Below, one piece after another: positions 24,958 to 32,739 of a stretch of DNA of 64,000 nucleotides. The notes beneath the pieces were generated by a model that was not told the origin of the DNA, did not search any database, and saw only the letters and a list, made by a program, of their open reading frames with translations. Location: assembly GCF_009712475.1 (NCBI RefSeq), contig NZ_VCJO01000004.1:62001-126000 (forward strand), in the 5' to 3' direction. A program made the translations under genes and the position numbers. Origin of the DNA: Micromonospora sp. CP22 (GTDB taxonomy: Bacteria; Actinomycetota; Actinomycetes; Mycobacteriales; Micromonosporaceae). Each line of letters begins with the position of its first letter. Within the stretch, counting starts at the first letter, position 1.

Positions 24958-27306
24958 ATGCCGTACCGCCCGCCGTTGGTGCCCTACGAGACCTTCGTCG
25001 CCGACCCACCCGATCTGCCGGTGCGTGCTCCCGGCGAGAGCGGTCCGGCCGTGGTGAGCCGGGCCGAGGTCGCCGGCACCGACGCGTACGGCGCGACCGT
25101 CAAGGCGGTGCTGGCCGACGGGGTGACGGCGGTGGTCCGCGTCGACGCGGCCGGCGACGGCGTGATCCGGGTACGCCTGGCCGAGGACCCCCAGGCCCGC
25201 AGCCGGTCGGCCCGACTGATGCCGTTGGTGCACCCCGGCACCCACCCGGCCACCGTCGCCGTCGAGGACCAGCGGATCCGCGTCGACGCCGGAGCGGTGA
25301 TCGCCGAGATCCGCCTCGATCCGTGGCACATCCGGTTCCTACGTCCCGACGGCTCGCTGCTGGTGGAGCAGGATCCGGGCACGGTCGACATCAGCGGCCG
25401 GCAGCGCACCCTGCCGTTCGGGCACTCCACCACCGACGGTGTCCGCGTCGCCTGGCACGAGAGTTTCCTCGCCCCCGGCGACGAACGTTTCGTCGGCTTC
25501 GGCGAGAAGTTCACCCCACTGGACAAGCGCGGCCAGCGGGCCCTGATGTGGAACTTCGACGCCTTCGGCAGCGAATCCGACCGGTCGCACAAGAACGTCC
25601 CGTTCTACCTGTCCAACCGTGGCTACGGAGTCCTGGTCGACAGCGGGATGCCGGTGCAGTTCGACGTCTGCCAGTCCACCCACAGCGCGGTGCAGATCCT
25701 CGTCCCCGACGACCTGCTCGACTACTACGTGCTGGCCGGACCGACCCCCGCCGAGGTGCTCGACCGGCTGCACCGGTTGACCGGCAAGCCGTACCTGCCG
25801 CCGCGCTGGGCCTTCGGCACCTGGGTCTCCTCGGGTTTCTACCCGGACAGTCAGGAACGGGTGCTGGAGCGGGCCCGGCGCATCCGGGAACGCGACATTC
25901 CGTGCGACGTGCTGCACCTGGACTGCTACTGGCAGGTCGCCGGCAGCTGGTCGGACCTGCGCTGGGACGCCGAGGCGTTCCCCGACCCGGCCGGGATGCT
26001 GCGGACCCTGACCGAGCAGGGCTTCCGGGTCTGCCTCTGGATGAACCCCTACCTGATGACGGGCAGCCCCCTGTACGCCGAGGCCGACGCGGCCGGGTAC
26101 TTCCTGCGCCGCGCCGACGGCAGCACCTACGTCGCCGACGTGTGGCACGGCAGCTACCCCGCCTCGGCCATCGTGGACCTGACCAACCCGGAGGCGGTCG
26201 ACTGGTTCACCGGGCTGCTACGGCCTCTGCTGCGGCAGGGGGTGGCGGTGTTCAAGACCGACTTCGCCGAGGGGGTGCCCGCCGACGCGGTGGCCCACAA
26301 CGGGATGACCGGCGTCGAGCTGCACAACGTCTACGCCCTGCTGTTCAACGACGTGGTCGCCGGGGTCACCGAGGAGGTGGCCGGTCACCGGGCGGTGTGG
26401 GCACGCTCGTCGTATCTGGGTGGGCAGCGGCACAGCGCGCAGTGGAGTGGCGACGTCAACGCCACCTGGCCGGCGTTGGCCAGCACGCTGCGGGGCGGCC
26501 TGTCGCACGGACTGTCGGGGGTGCCGTTCTGGAGCCACGACACCGGCGGCTTCCACGGCACTCCCGAGCCCGACCTCTACGTACGCTGGTCGCAGTTCGG
26601 GGCGCTGTCGCCGCTGGTGCGGCTGCACGGCACCACCAGCCGACTGCCGTGGGACTTCCCGGCCGAGGCGGAACGACTCGCGGTGGCCGCCCTGCGGCTG
26701 CGTTACCGGCTGATGCCGTACCTCTGGTCGGCGGCGGTGCAGGCGGCCCGCACCGGCGTACCGATGATGCGGGCCCTGCTCGTCGACACGCCGCAGGATC
26801 CGACGGCCTGGACCACCGAGTTGCAGTACCGCCTCGGCTCGGATCTGCTGGTCGCGCCGATCATCGACGCGTCCGGGGAGCGGGACGTGTACCTGCCCGT
26901 CGGCGACGACTGGTTCGACGCCGCCACCGGTGAGCTGCATCCGGGCGGCCGACACCTACGGGTGCGGTCGCCGCTGGAGCGGCTGCCGTTGTACGTTCGT
27001 CGGGGCGCGCTGTTGCCGCTGGTCGAGCCCGGGGCCACCGTCGGCGACGGGCCCTTCCCACCGGTGACCCTGGTCAGTTGGGGCGCGGTGGACGGACGTA
27101 CGGTGGTGCACGACGTGGACGCAGACACGATCATCGAGGCAGTCCGCGACGGCGACGAGTTGCGGATCCAGACCCGGGGCCCAGTGCTGGTGGGGCAGCT
27201 GGCGCTCGCGGGGGTCGGCGATGCCGACCGACCGGCCCGGTCACTGCTCAACGGTGCGGCGGTGACCGTCGTGCCCTTCACGGGGTTCTTCCCCGCGCAG
27301 GGTTGA
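24958..27306 (+). CDS. GH31 alpha-xylosidase (YicI-like)
   Basis: Encodes 782 residues. The N-terminal beta domain is followed by the GH31 barrel: FGTWVSSGFYPDS, HLDCYWQVAGSW, nucleophile Asp435 in VFKTDFAEGVP, and acid/base Asp499 in GGQRHSAQWSGDVNATW. The KTDF nucleophile motif and ARSSYLGGQRH fit YicI-type alpha-xylosidases, which remove alpha-1,6-xylose from xyloglucan oligosaccharides. No signal peptide is visible. GAGGAGAG lies just before the ATG. The neighbours (GH42, sugar importer, GH3) supply the other activities needed for intracellular xyloglucan oligosaccharide breakdown. Confidence 0.92.
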   Translation: MPYRPPLVPYETFVADPPDLPVRAPGESGPAVVSRAEVAGTDAYGATVKAVLADGVTAVVRVDAAGDGVIRVRLAEDPQARSRSARLMPLVHPGTHPATVAVEDQRIRVDAGAVIAEIRLDPWHIRFLRPDGSLLVEQDPGTVDISGRQRTLPFGHSTTDGVRVAWHESFLAPGDERFVGFGEKFTPLDKRGQRALMWNFDAFGSESDRSHKNVPFYLSNRGYGVLVDSGMPVQFDVCQSTHSAVQILVPDDLLDYYVLAGPTPAEVLDRLHRLTGKPYLPPRWAFGTWVSSGFYPDSQERVLERARRIRERDIPCDVLHLDCYWQVAGSWSDLRWDAEAFPDPAGMLRTLTEQGFRVCLWMNPYLMTGSPLYAEADAAGYFLRRADGSTYVADVWHGSYPASAIVDLTNPEAVDWFTGLLRPLLRQGVAVFKTDFAEGVPADAVAHNGMTGVELHNVYALLFNDVVAGVTEEVAGHRAVWARSSYLGGQRHSAQWSGDVNATWPALASTLRGGLSHGLSGVPFWSHDTGGFHGTPEPDLYVRWSQFGALSPLVRLHGTTSRLPWDFPAEAERLAVAALRLRYRLMPYLWSAAVQAARTGVPMMRALLVDTPQDPTAWTTELQYRLGSDLLVAPIIDASGERDVYLPVGDDWFDAATGELHPGGRHLRVRSPLERLPLYVRRGALLPLVEPGATVGDGPFPPVTLVSWGAVDGRTVVHDVDADTIIEAVRDGDELRIQTRGPVLVGQLALAGVGDADRPARSLLNGAAVTVVPFTGFFPAQG

Positions 27307-27354
27307 CCGTCCGCGCGACGCCCGACTGGACGGAGTCGGGCGTCGCGCGGACGG
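27307..27354. terminator. bidirectional terminator between GH31 and permease genes
   Basis: A perfect 21-bp stem (27307-27327 with 27334-27354) closes a six-base loop, starting immediately after the GH31 stop codon. The convergent permease gene ends 20 bases further on, so the hairpin can serve both transcripts. Confidence 0.85.
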
Positions 27355-27373
27355 GGCCGCCCCACGCGATGGG

Positions 27374-28357
27374 TCAGCCCTTCACCGCTCCGGTGATCAC
27401 GCCCTTGGTGAAGTGACGCTGCACGAACGGGTAGATGATCACGGCCGGGATGACCGTCACCACCACCACCGCCATCTTGACCGCGAGCGTCGGCGGGTAC
27501 GCGGTCACCCCGGGCAGGTTCACCGTCGCGCCGGAGACGTTCGGTGACTGCCCGGCGAGGATGTAGCTCTGCAACACCCGCTGGATCGGGAACTTGTCGT
27601 TGGAGTCGATGTAGAGCACCGCGTTGAAGTACACGTTCCAGTAGCCGACCGCGTAGAAGAGCCCGACCACGGCGATCACCGCCTTGGACAGCGGCAGCAC
27701 GATCCGGGTGAGGATCCGCAGCTCCCCCGCGCCGTCGATGCGGGCGCTGTCGAGCAGTTCGGACGGCACGTTCATGAAGAACGCGCGGATCACCACCAGG
27801 TTGAACACGCTGATCGCGCTGGGCAGGATCAGCGACCAGATGCTGTCCTTCAGGCCCAGCCCGGTCACCACCAGGTAGCTCGGCACCAGTCCGGGGAAGA
27901 TCAGGAACGTCAGCAGGAAGTAGAACAGCAGGCCACGGTGGGCCACCGAGCCCGGCCGGGACAGCCCGTACGCGGCCAGCACGGTGAGCACCAGGCTGAC
28001 CGTGGTGCCGACCACGGTGACCAGGGTGCTGATCCACACCGCCCGGGTCACGTCGCCGCCGCTGAAGATGGTGATGTACGCCGACGGGTCGAACTCCCGG
28101 GGGATCATCACCATGCCGCCCGCGTCGTCGATGGTGCCTCGGGAGGCGAGGCTGGTGACCAGCACCGCCCAGAGCGGCACCAGCACCGCCGCGACCAGCA
28201 GGGTGAGCACGATCCCCTTGCCGATGGTCAGGGGTGTCGACGGGCTGCCCGCCCATATCGGCCGATCGGGGTGGCGACGTCGACGCGGTGGCGCGGGTGG
28301 CCCCGCCGTGGTCGGTGCCGTGGGCACCGGTCCGGCGCCACTGAGTTGAGCGGTCAT
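27374..28357 (-). CDS. carbohydrate ABC transporter permease (MalG/LplC type)
   Basis: Encodes 327 residues from ATG 28357, which overlaps the stop of the upstream permease gene (ATGA). Six transmembrane helices follow a Pro-rich N-terminus. The EAA-type cytoplasmic loop is RIDGAGELRILTRIVLPLSKAVIAVV. VLYIDSNDKFPIQRVLQSYI and the terminal PFVQRHFTKGVITGAVKG are typical of LplC/YtcP-type permeases. It forms the importer channel with the 28354-29361 permease. No ATPase gene is in the operon, so a shared MsiK-like ATPase elsewhere probably energises it. Confidence 0.92.
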   Translation of the reverse strand: MTAQLSGAGPVPTAPTTAGPPAPPRRRRHPDRPIWAGSPSTPLTIGKGIVLTLLVAAVLVPLWAVLVTSLASRGTIDDAGGMVMIPREFDPSAYITIFSGGDVTRAVWISTLVTVVGTTVSLVLTVLAAYGLSRPGSVAHRGLLFYFLLTFLIFPGLVPSYLVVTGLGLKDSIWSLILPSAISVFNLVVIRAFFMNVPSELLDSARIDGAGELRILTRIVLPLSKAVIAVVGLFYAVGYWNVYFNAVLYIDSNDKFPIQRVLQSYILAGQSPNVSGATVNLPGVTAYPPTLAVKMAVVVVTVIPAVIIYPFVQRHFTKGVITGAVKG

Positions 28358-29361
28358 GATTTCGAGTACACCCCCTGTTCGCCGAGCCGGTGCGCGACCT
28401 TGTTCGCGGTGAGGATCAGCGCCAGCCCGACCGCCGCCTTGAACAGGCCCGCCGCCGCGCCGAGCCCCCACTGCTGGGTGCTGATCGCCTGGTAGTAGAC
28501 GAAGGTGTCGAGCACCTCGGCGGCCTCCCGGCCGACCGCCTCCCGTTGCAGGATGAACTGCTCGAAGCCGACCGACAGCGCGTCACCGAGCCGCATGATG
28601 AGCAGCAGCACGATCACCGGCCGCAGTCCGGGCAGGGTGATGTGCCACAGCCGACGCCACCGGCCCGCGCCGTCGGCCGCCGCCGCCTCGTACAGGTTCT
28701 GGTCGATCGCGGACAGCGCGGCCAGGAAGACGATGGCGCCCCAGCCGAGGTCCTTCCACACCGCCTCGGCGGTGACCAGCACGATGAAGGTGTCCGGGTT
28801 GGTCATGATGTTCCACGGCTCGTAGCCGGCCTGGCGCATCTCCTGGGCCAGCAGCCCGGCTCCGCCGAGCATCTGCACGAAGAACGTCACCACCAGCACC
28901 CAGCTGAAGAAGTGCGGCAGGTAGACCACGCTCTGCACGAAACCGCGCACCCGCCCGGAGACGACGCTGTTGAGCAGGATCGCCAACATGATCGGCAGCG
29001 GGAAGAAGAACACCAGCTGGAACGCGGTGATGCTCAGGGTGTTGCGTACCGCGTCCCAGAACAGTGGGTCGCGGAAGAGCGCCTCGAAGTTGCCGAAGCC
29101 GATCCACTCGCTGTTGAGGAACGCCTCGAGGGGGTTGTCACCGACGAACGGGTTGTAGTCCTGGAAGGCGATGATGTTGCCGAGCGTCGGCAGGTAGTGG
29201 AAGACCAGCAGCAGCGCCGCCGCCGGCGCGGCCATCGCCAGCAGCGGCCAGTCGCGGCGCAGCCGGGACCGCAGGCTGCGCCGGCGACCCCGCCGGGGAC
29301 GCCGCGGCGACGGCGTACGCCCGGCGGGTGGTCGGGTGTCGACGGTGTCGGTGGCGCTCAT
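28354..29361 (-). CDS. carbohydrate ABC transporter permease (MalF/LplB type)
   Basis: Encodes 335 residues. A basic N-terminus (RRPRRGRRRSLRSRLRRDW) precedes six transmembrane helices. FQDYNPFVGDNPLEAFLNSEWIGFGNFEALF and the EAA loop YEAAAADGAGRWRRLWHITLPGLRPVI identify an LplB/YteP-type permease of the polysaccharide-oligomer importer group. It lies between the solute-binding lipoprotein gene and its partner permease, whose start it overlaps. Confidence 0.92.
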   Translation of the reverse strand: MSATDTVDTRPPAGRTPSPRRPRRGRRRSLRSRLRRDWPLLAMAAPAAALLLVFHYLPTLGNIIAFQDYNPFVGDNPLEAFLNSEWIGFGNFEALFRDPLFWDAVRNTLSITAFQLVFFFPLPIMLAILLNSVVSGRVRGFVQSVVYLPHFFSWVLVVTFFVQMLGGAGLLAQEMRQAGYEPWNIMTNPDTFIVLVTAEAVWKDLGWGAIVFLAALSAIDQNLYEAAAADGAGRWRRLWHITLPGLRPVIVLLLIMRLGDALSVGFEQFILQREAVGREAAEVLDTFVYYQAISTQQWGLGAAAGLFKAAVGLALILTANKVAHRLGEQGVYSKS

Positions 29362-29401
29362 GCCGGCTCCCGGTCGGTCGGCGGCACGTCTACCTGCTCA
29401 T

Positions 29402-31069
29402 TCATCGGCCGTTGTCGGCGAGCGCCTTCTCGTGGAACGCGCGGCCCTCCTCGCCGCCGGTGTCGAGGAACTCCTTGCGTACCTGGGCCAGGTCGCTGAC
29501 CGGGCGACGACCGCGCAGGATGTCGCGGAGCTTGTCGTCGGTCGGCTGGATGATCTTCGACCAGTTCGCCGGCAGTTCCAGCTTGATCCCGGCGAACAGG
29601 TCCTTCTCCATCTGGTCGATGTGCTTGCGGTAGTAGCCCAGGTAGTCCTGCACGAAGTTGGGGGTGTCGCCGCTGCGCACCTTGACCGGCACCCGGCCGC
29701 CGATGTGGGTGTACTGCGCGCCCAGCTCGGCGCGTCCCCGCTCGGTCAGCGTCGGCGTGCCGTCGGCGCCCCGGGTGAAGTGCTGTCCCTCCACGCCGTA
29801 CTCGCGTAGTTCGAACTCGCGGCTGCCGAACGGGGCGGCGCACCAGTTGAGCACCCGCAGCACCTCGTCGACCCGCTCGGCGGACAGGTCCTTCTTCAGG
29901 AAGGTGTAGAAGACCGGCTTCTCGCTGCCCCAGATGACCGGCTGGGCGCCCTGCGCGCCGAAGACCGGCAGCGGCTGCATGTTGAAGGTGGGCAGTTCCT
30001 TGGACCGTTCGCTCTGCATGCCCTGCCAGGCGCCGAGCCCGTCCCGGTACATCAGGATCTTCCCGGAGTTGAACAGCTGCTTCTCGTCGGCGCCCTTGCT
30101 GGCCACCGTGTCCGGGTGCACCAGGCCCTCGGCGAACAGCCGGGCGGTGAACTCCAACGCCGCCTCGAACGCCGGATCCTCGAACTTGTGCTCCAGGCCG
30201 CCGTCGGGCTTCTTGCGCCAGGTCTGGTGGCAGCCGAAGTACTGCTGGACCATCTCGAAGACGCTGCCGAAGGCCCACACGCCCTTGGCCGGGTCGGTGG
30301 CCTTCTTGCCGAACTCGTACAGCTCCTCGGGGCTGGTGGGGGCGGCCATCCCGGCGGCGTCGAGCAGGTCCTTGCGGTAGAACATGGCCCACGCGAACGG
30401 GCCGTCGGTGGGGAACGGCACGGCGTAGAGCCGCCCACCCCAGACCGAGTACTCCCAGGCGCCGGTGGGCAGCGCCGCCAGGTACGGGTACTTCGCCGCG
30501 TTGTCGCCCTGGAGGTGGTCGGTCAGGTCGGTGAACAGCGCCTTGACCGCGTCGGAGAACCGGGCGACCTTGTCCACCTCCCAGTTCGGCGCGGACAGCA
30601 GCTCCGGCACGTCGCGGGCGCCGAGCATGGCGTTGAGTTTGTCGGCGTAGGTCAGGCCGTCCTGCAGGCTCGGGTTGACCTCCACGCCGAGTTTGCCGTT
30701 GACCGCGCTCAGGTAGGAGTTGCGTCCCAGCGGCGGCGGGGTCGGGCCCCACCACGGGCTCATCGTCTGGATCGGCGGGCCGCCCCGGCCGGGCTGCTCG
30801 GTGATCGCGTCGACCAGCTCGGTCGGATAGCTCAGGTAGCCGTCCGGGATCGGGCCCTCGCCTGGGATGTCCGGCTTGAGCAGTTCGGCCCGCTGGTAGG
30901 TGGGCAGCACCGCCTTGATGGCGTCGGCGCTGGTGGCGCTGCCCTGGCTGCCGGCTTCCTTGCTGCAACCGGCCAGGGCGCCGCCGCCCATGGTCGCGGC
31001 CGCGCCGAGGCCGAGCAGCCGCAGCATGGTCCGTCGGTCGGTGGATGCGCTCGGCAGGGAAGGCTTCAC
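29402..31069 (-). CDS. extracellular solute-binding lipoprotein of a sugar ABC importer
   Basis: Encodes 555 residues from GTG. The signal sequence combines a twin-arginine motif (DRRTMLRLLG) with a lipobox LAGC at Cys35, so it is probably a Tat-exported lipoprotein. Length and motifs (MFYRKDLLDAAGMAAPTSPEELYEFGKKA, YTFLKKDLSAERVDEVLRVLNWCAAPFG) match the long LplA/YtcQ-type oligosaccharide-binding proteins. It leads the importer operon. A XylR-like operator lies upstream and GGGAG precedes the start. The ligand is inferred to be a xyloglucan or xylan oligomer from the neighbouring enzymes. Confidence 0.92.
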   Translation of the reverse strand: MKPSLPSASTDRRTMLRLLGLGAAATMGGGALAGCSKEAGSQGSATSADAIKAVLPTYQRAELLKPDIPGEGPIPDGYLSYPTELVDAITEQPGRGGPPIQTMSPWWGPTPPPLGRNSYLSAVNGKLGVEVNPSLQDGLTYADKLNAMLGARDVPELLSAPNWEVDKVARFSDAVKALFTDLTDHLQGDNAAKYPYLAALPTGAWEYSVWGGRLYAVPFPTDGPFAWAMFYRKDLLDAAGMAAPTSPEELYEFGKKATDPAKGVWAFGSVFEMVQQYFGCHQTWRKKPDGGLEHKFEDPAFEAALEFTARLFAEGLVHPDTVASKGADEKQLFNSGKILMYRDGLGAWQGMQSERSKELPTFNMQPLPVFGAQGAQPVIWGSEKPVFYTFLKKDLSAERVDEVLRVLNWCAAPFGSREFELREYGVEGQHFTRGADGTPTLTERGRAELGAQYTHIGGRVPVKVRSGDTPNFVQDYLGYYRKHIDQMEKDLFAGIKLELPANWSKIIQPTDDKLRDILRGRRPVSDLAQVRKEFLDTGGEEGRAFHEKALADNGR

Positions 31070-31123
31070 GGCGCACTCCCTTCGTCATCGGTATCGGTTT
31101 GCGGAGCCGGAGGCTCAGGCTAG

Positions 31124-31156
31124 GATTAGTTGGGGTTCTAGCCGAACAAACTAATC
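31124..31156. promoter_or_regulatory. XylR/ROK-type operator between importer and ROK regulator genes
   Basis: Perfect 8-bp arms GATTAGTT (31124-31131) and AACTAATC (31149-31156) flank a 17-base spacer. The right half AACAAACTAA (31145-31154) is identical to the Bacillus XylR half-site, and the left half TTAGTTGGGG equals that of the GH42 operator. Here the inner spacing is four bases longer than in the GH42 site. It can control both the importer operon and the divergent ROK gene. Confidence 0.72.
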
Positions 31157-31265
31157 GACGGCTATCCGTCCCACAAGACAGGCGGGCGGCCTGGTCAGTC
31201 CCGCCAGCGCGGTACGCGAAGATGGACGCGCGCCGCGCGACACCGGCGCAGGGAGCGGGCAGAAC

Positions 31266-32483
31266 GTGATCAGCATCCACAACGAACCGCAGCCGAGCGA
31301 CCTCGGTGACGTACGCGTCGCCAACCGGGCGGTGGTGCTGCGGCACGTACGTCTGCACTCCCCCTGCTCCCGCGCGGACATCGCGGCCCGGACCGGGCTG
31401 AACAAGGCCACCGTCTCCAGCCTGGTGACCGAGCTGATCGACCAACGGCTGCTCCGCGAGACCGGGCTCACCGAGAACCGGGTCGGTCGACCCGCCACCA
31501 TGCTGGTGCTCGACGGTGAGCCGTACGCCGCCCTGGGCCTTCAGATCGGCGCCGACGAACTGGTGGCCGTCGCCGTCGACCTCGGCGGCAACCGGCTGCT
31601 CACCTGGCGGCGGGCCTTCGCCGCCACCACCGTCTCCCCCACCGAGACGCTGCGCGCCCTGGCCGCGCTCGCCCGGCGGGCCGTCGGCCGGGTCACCGCC
31701 CAGGGGCGCACCGTGCTGGGTCTCACCGTCGGCGTGCCGGGGCTGGTCGACCCCTCCGGCGCGGTGCCGCTGGCCAGCGCCCTGGGTTGGCGGGACGTGC
31801 CGGTCGCGGCGCAGCTACGGACCATCCTGCGGGAGCCGGAGTTCACCGTCGCCGTCGACAGTGTCGCCAACCTCGCCGTCCTCGCCGAGCAGCGCCACGG
31901 TGGCCACGCGGGCAGCTCGGACCTGGTGCACCTGACCGGTGGGCTCACCGTCGGCGCCGGCATCATCGCCGCCGGGCGACTGCTGCGCGGCGGTCGCGGC
32001 TTCGCCGGGGAGATCGCGCACCTGCCGCTCGACCCGGCCGGGCCGTCCTGCGCCTGCGGCCACCACGGCTGCCTGTCCGCCCTGGTCGGGCTACCCGCCG
32101 TGGTACGTCGACTGCTGCCCGACGCGGAGGCCGACGGCCCGGTCACCGACTACCTGCCGGAGCTGACCCGGATCGTGGCGCTCGCCCGTCAGGACGACCC
32201 GGTCGTGTGCGGCGGCCTGGCCGAGATCGGCCGCCACCTCGGCCGGGGCGTCGCCGTCCTGGCCGACCTGCTCAACCCGGAGACGGTCGTGCTCGGCGAC
32301 CACTTCGCCGCGCTGGCGCCGTGGCTGCTGCCGGCCGCCCGGTCGGAGTTGGCCGCCCGGGCCCACGCCCCGGGCGCGGGCGGCTGCCGCCTGGAGGCCT
32401 CCACCCTGGACACCGCCGGCGCCCTCGGCGGCGCCACCGCCGCCCTGGCCACCGTCGAGGCCGGACGCCTGCCCGCCGGCTGA
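31266..32483 (+). CDS. ROK-family transcriptional repressor (XylR-like)
   Basis: Encodes 405 residues from GTG. A winged helix-turn-helix (about residues 15-75, SRADIAARTGLNKATVSSLVTELIDQRLL) precedes a ROK sugar-kinase-like domain. The zinc motif CACGHHGCLSALVG of ROK proteins is intact, with GLTVGAGIIAAGRLLRGGRGFAGEIAHL before it. Such repressors respond to xylose or other sugars. It diverges from the importer operon, with a XylR-like operator between them, and the same half-site lies before the GH42 gene. It is therefore the likely regulator of the xylosidase/importer part of the locus. Confidence 0.93.
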   Translation: MISIHNEPQPSDLGDVRVANRAVVLRHVRLHSPCSRADIAARTGLNKATVSSLVTELIDQRLLRETGLTENRVGRPATMLVLDGEPYAALGLQIGADELVAVAVDLGGNRLLTWRRAFAATTVSPTETLRALAALARRAVGRVTAQGRTVLGLTVGVPGLVDPSGAVPLASALGWRDVPVAAQLRTILREPEFTVAVDSVANLAVLAEQRHGGHAGSSDLVHLTGGLTVGAGIIAAGRLLRGGRGFAGEIAHLPLDPAGPSCACGHHGCLSALVGLPAVVRRLLPDAEADGPVTDYLPELTRIVALARQDDPVVCGGLAEIGRHLGRGVAVLADLLNPETVVLGDHFAALAPWLLPAARSELAARAHAPGAGGCRLEASTLDTAGALGGATAALATVEAGRLPAG

Positions 32484-32613
32484 CCGGCGGACACCCGCTG
32501 CGGTCGATGCCCGCTCGGCCGGTCGGAGTCTTGACCCGACCCGCCGCGAGTGCCAACCTCGACGTGAGCCGCTCCACACGGGCACCTGGGGCGGCTTGAT
32601 TTCCACGGTTTGT

Positions 32614-32625
32614 CGAAGCGCTTCG
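32614..32625. promoter_or_regulatory. LacI-type operator, distal copy
   Basis: CGAAGCGCTTCG is a perfect 12-bp palindrome with the central CG typical of LacI/CebR-family operators. Its centre lies 76 bases from that of the proximal copy. Both are in front of the GH3-lacI operon. Confidence 0.75.
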
Positions 32626-32687
32626 CCAGCGTCCGGGCCGACGACCGTCACCCCACCACGACCTGTGAGGCCGCCCGGCCATCCGCC

Positions 32688-32703
32688 GTCGAAGCGCTTC
32701 GAC
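32688..32703. promoter_or_regulatory. LacI-type operator, proximal copy
   Basis: GTCGAAGCGCTTCGAC is a perfect 16-bp palindrome containing the same core as the distal copy. It ends 36 bases before the GH3 start codon. The regulator is presumably the LacI protein encoded at the end of the same operon (autoregulation). Confidence 0.8.
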
Positions 32704-32739
32704 CCCCGGCGCGCGCCGGGCACGGGAAGGCGAACCACC

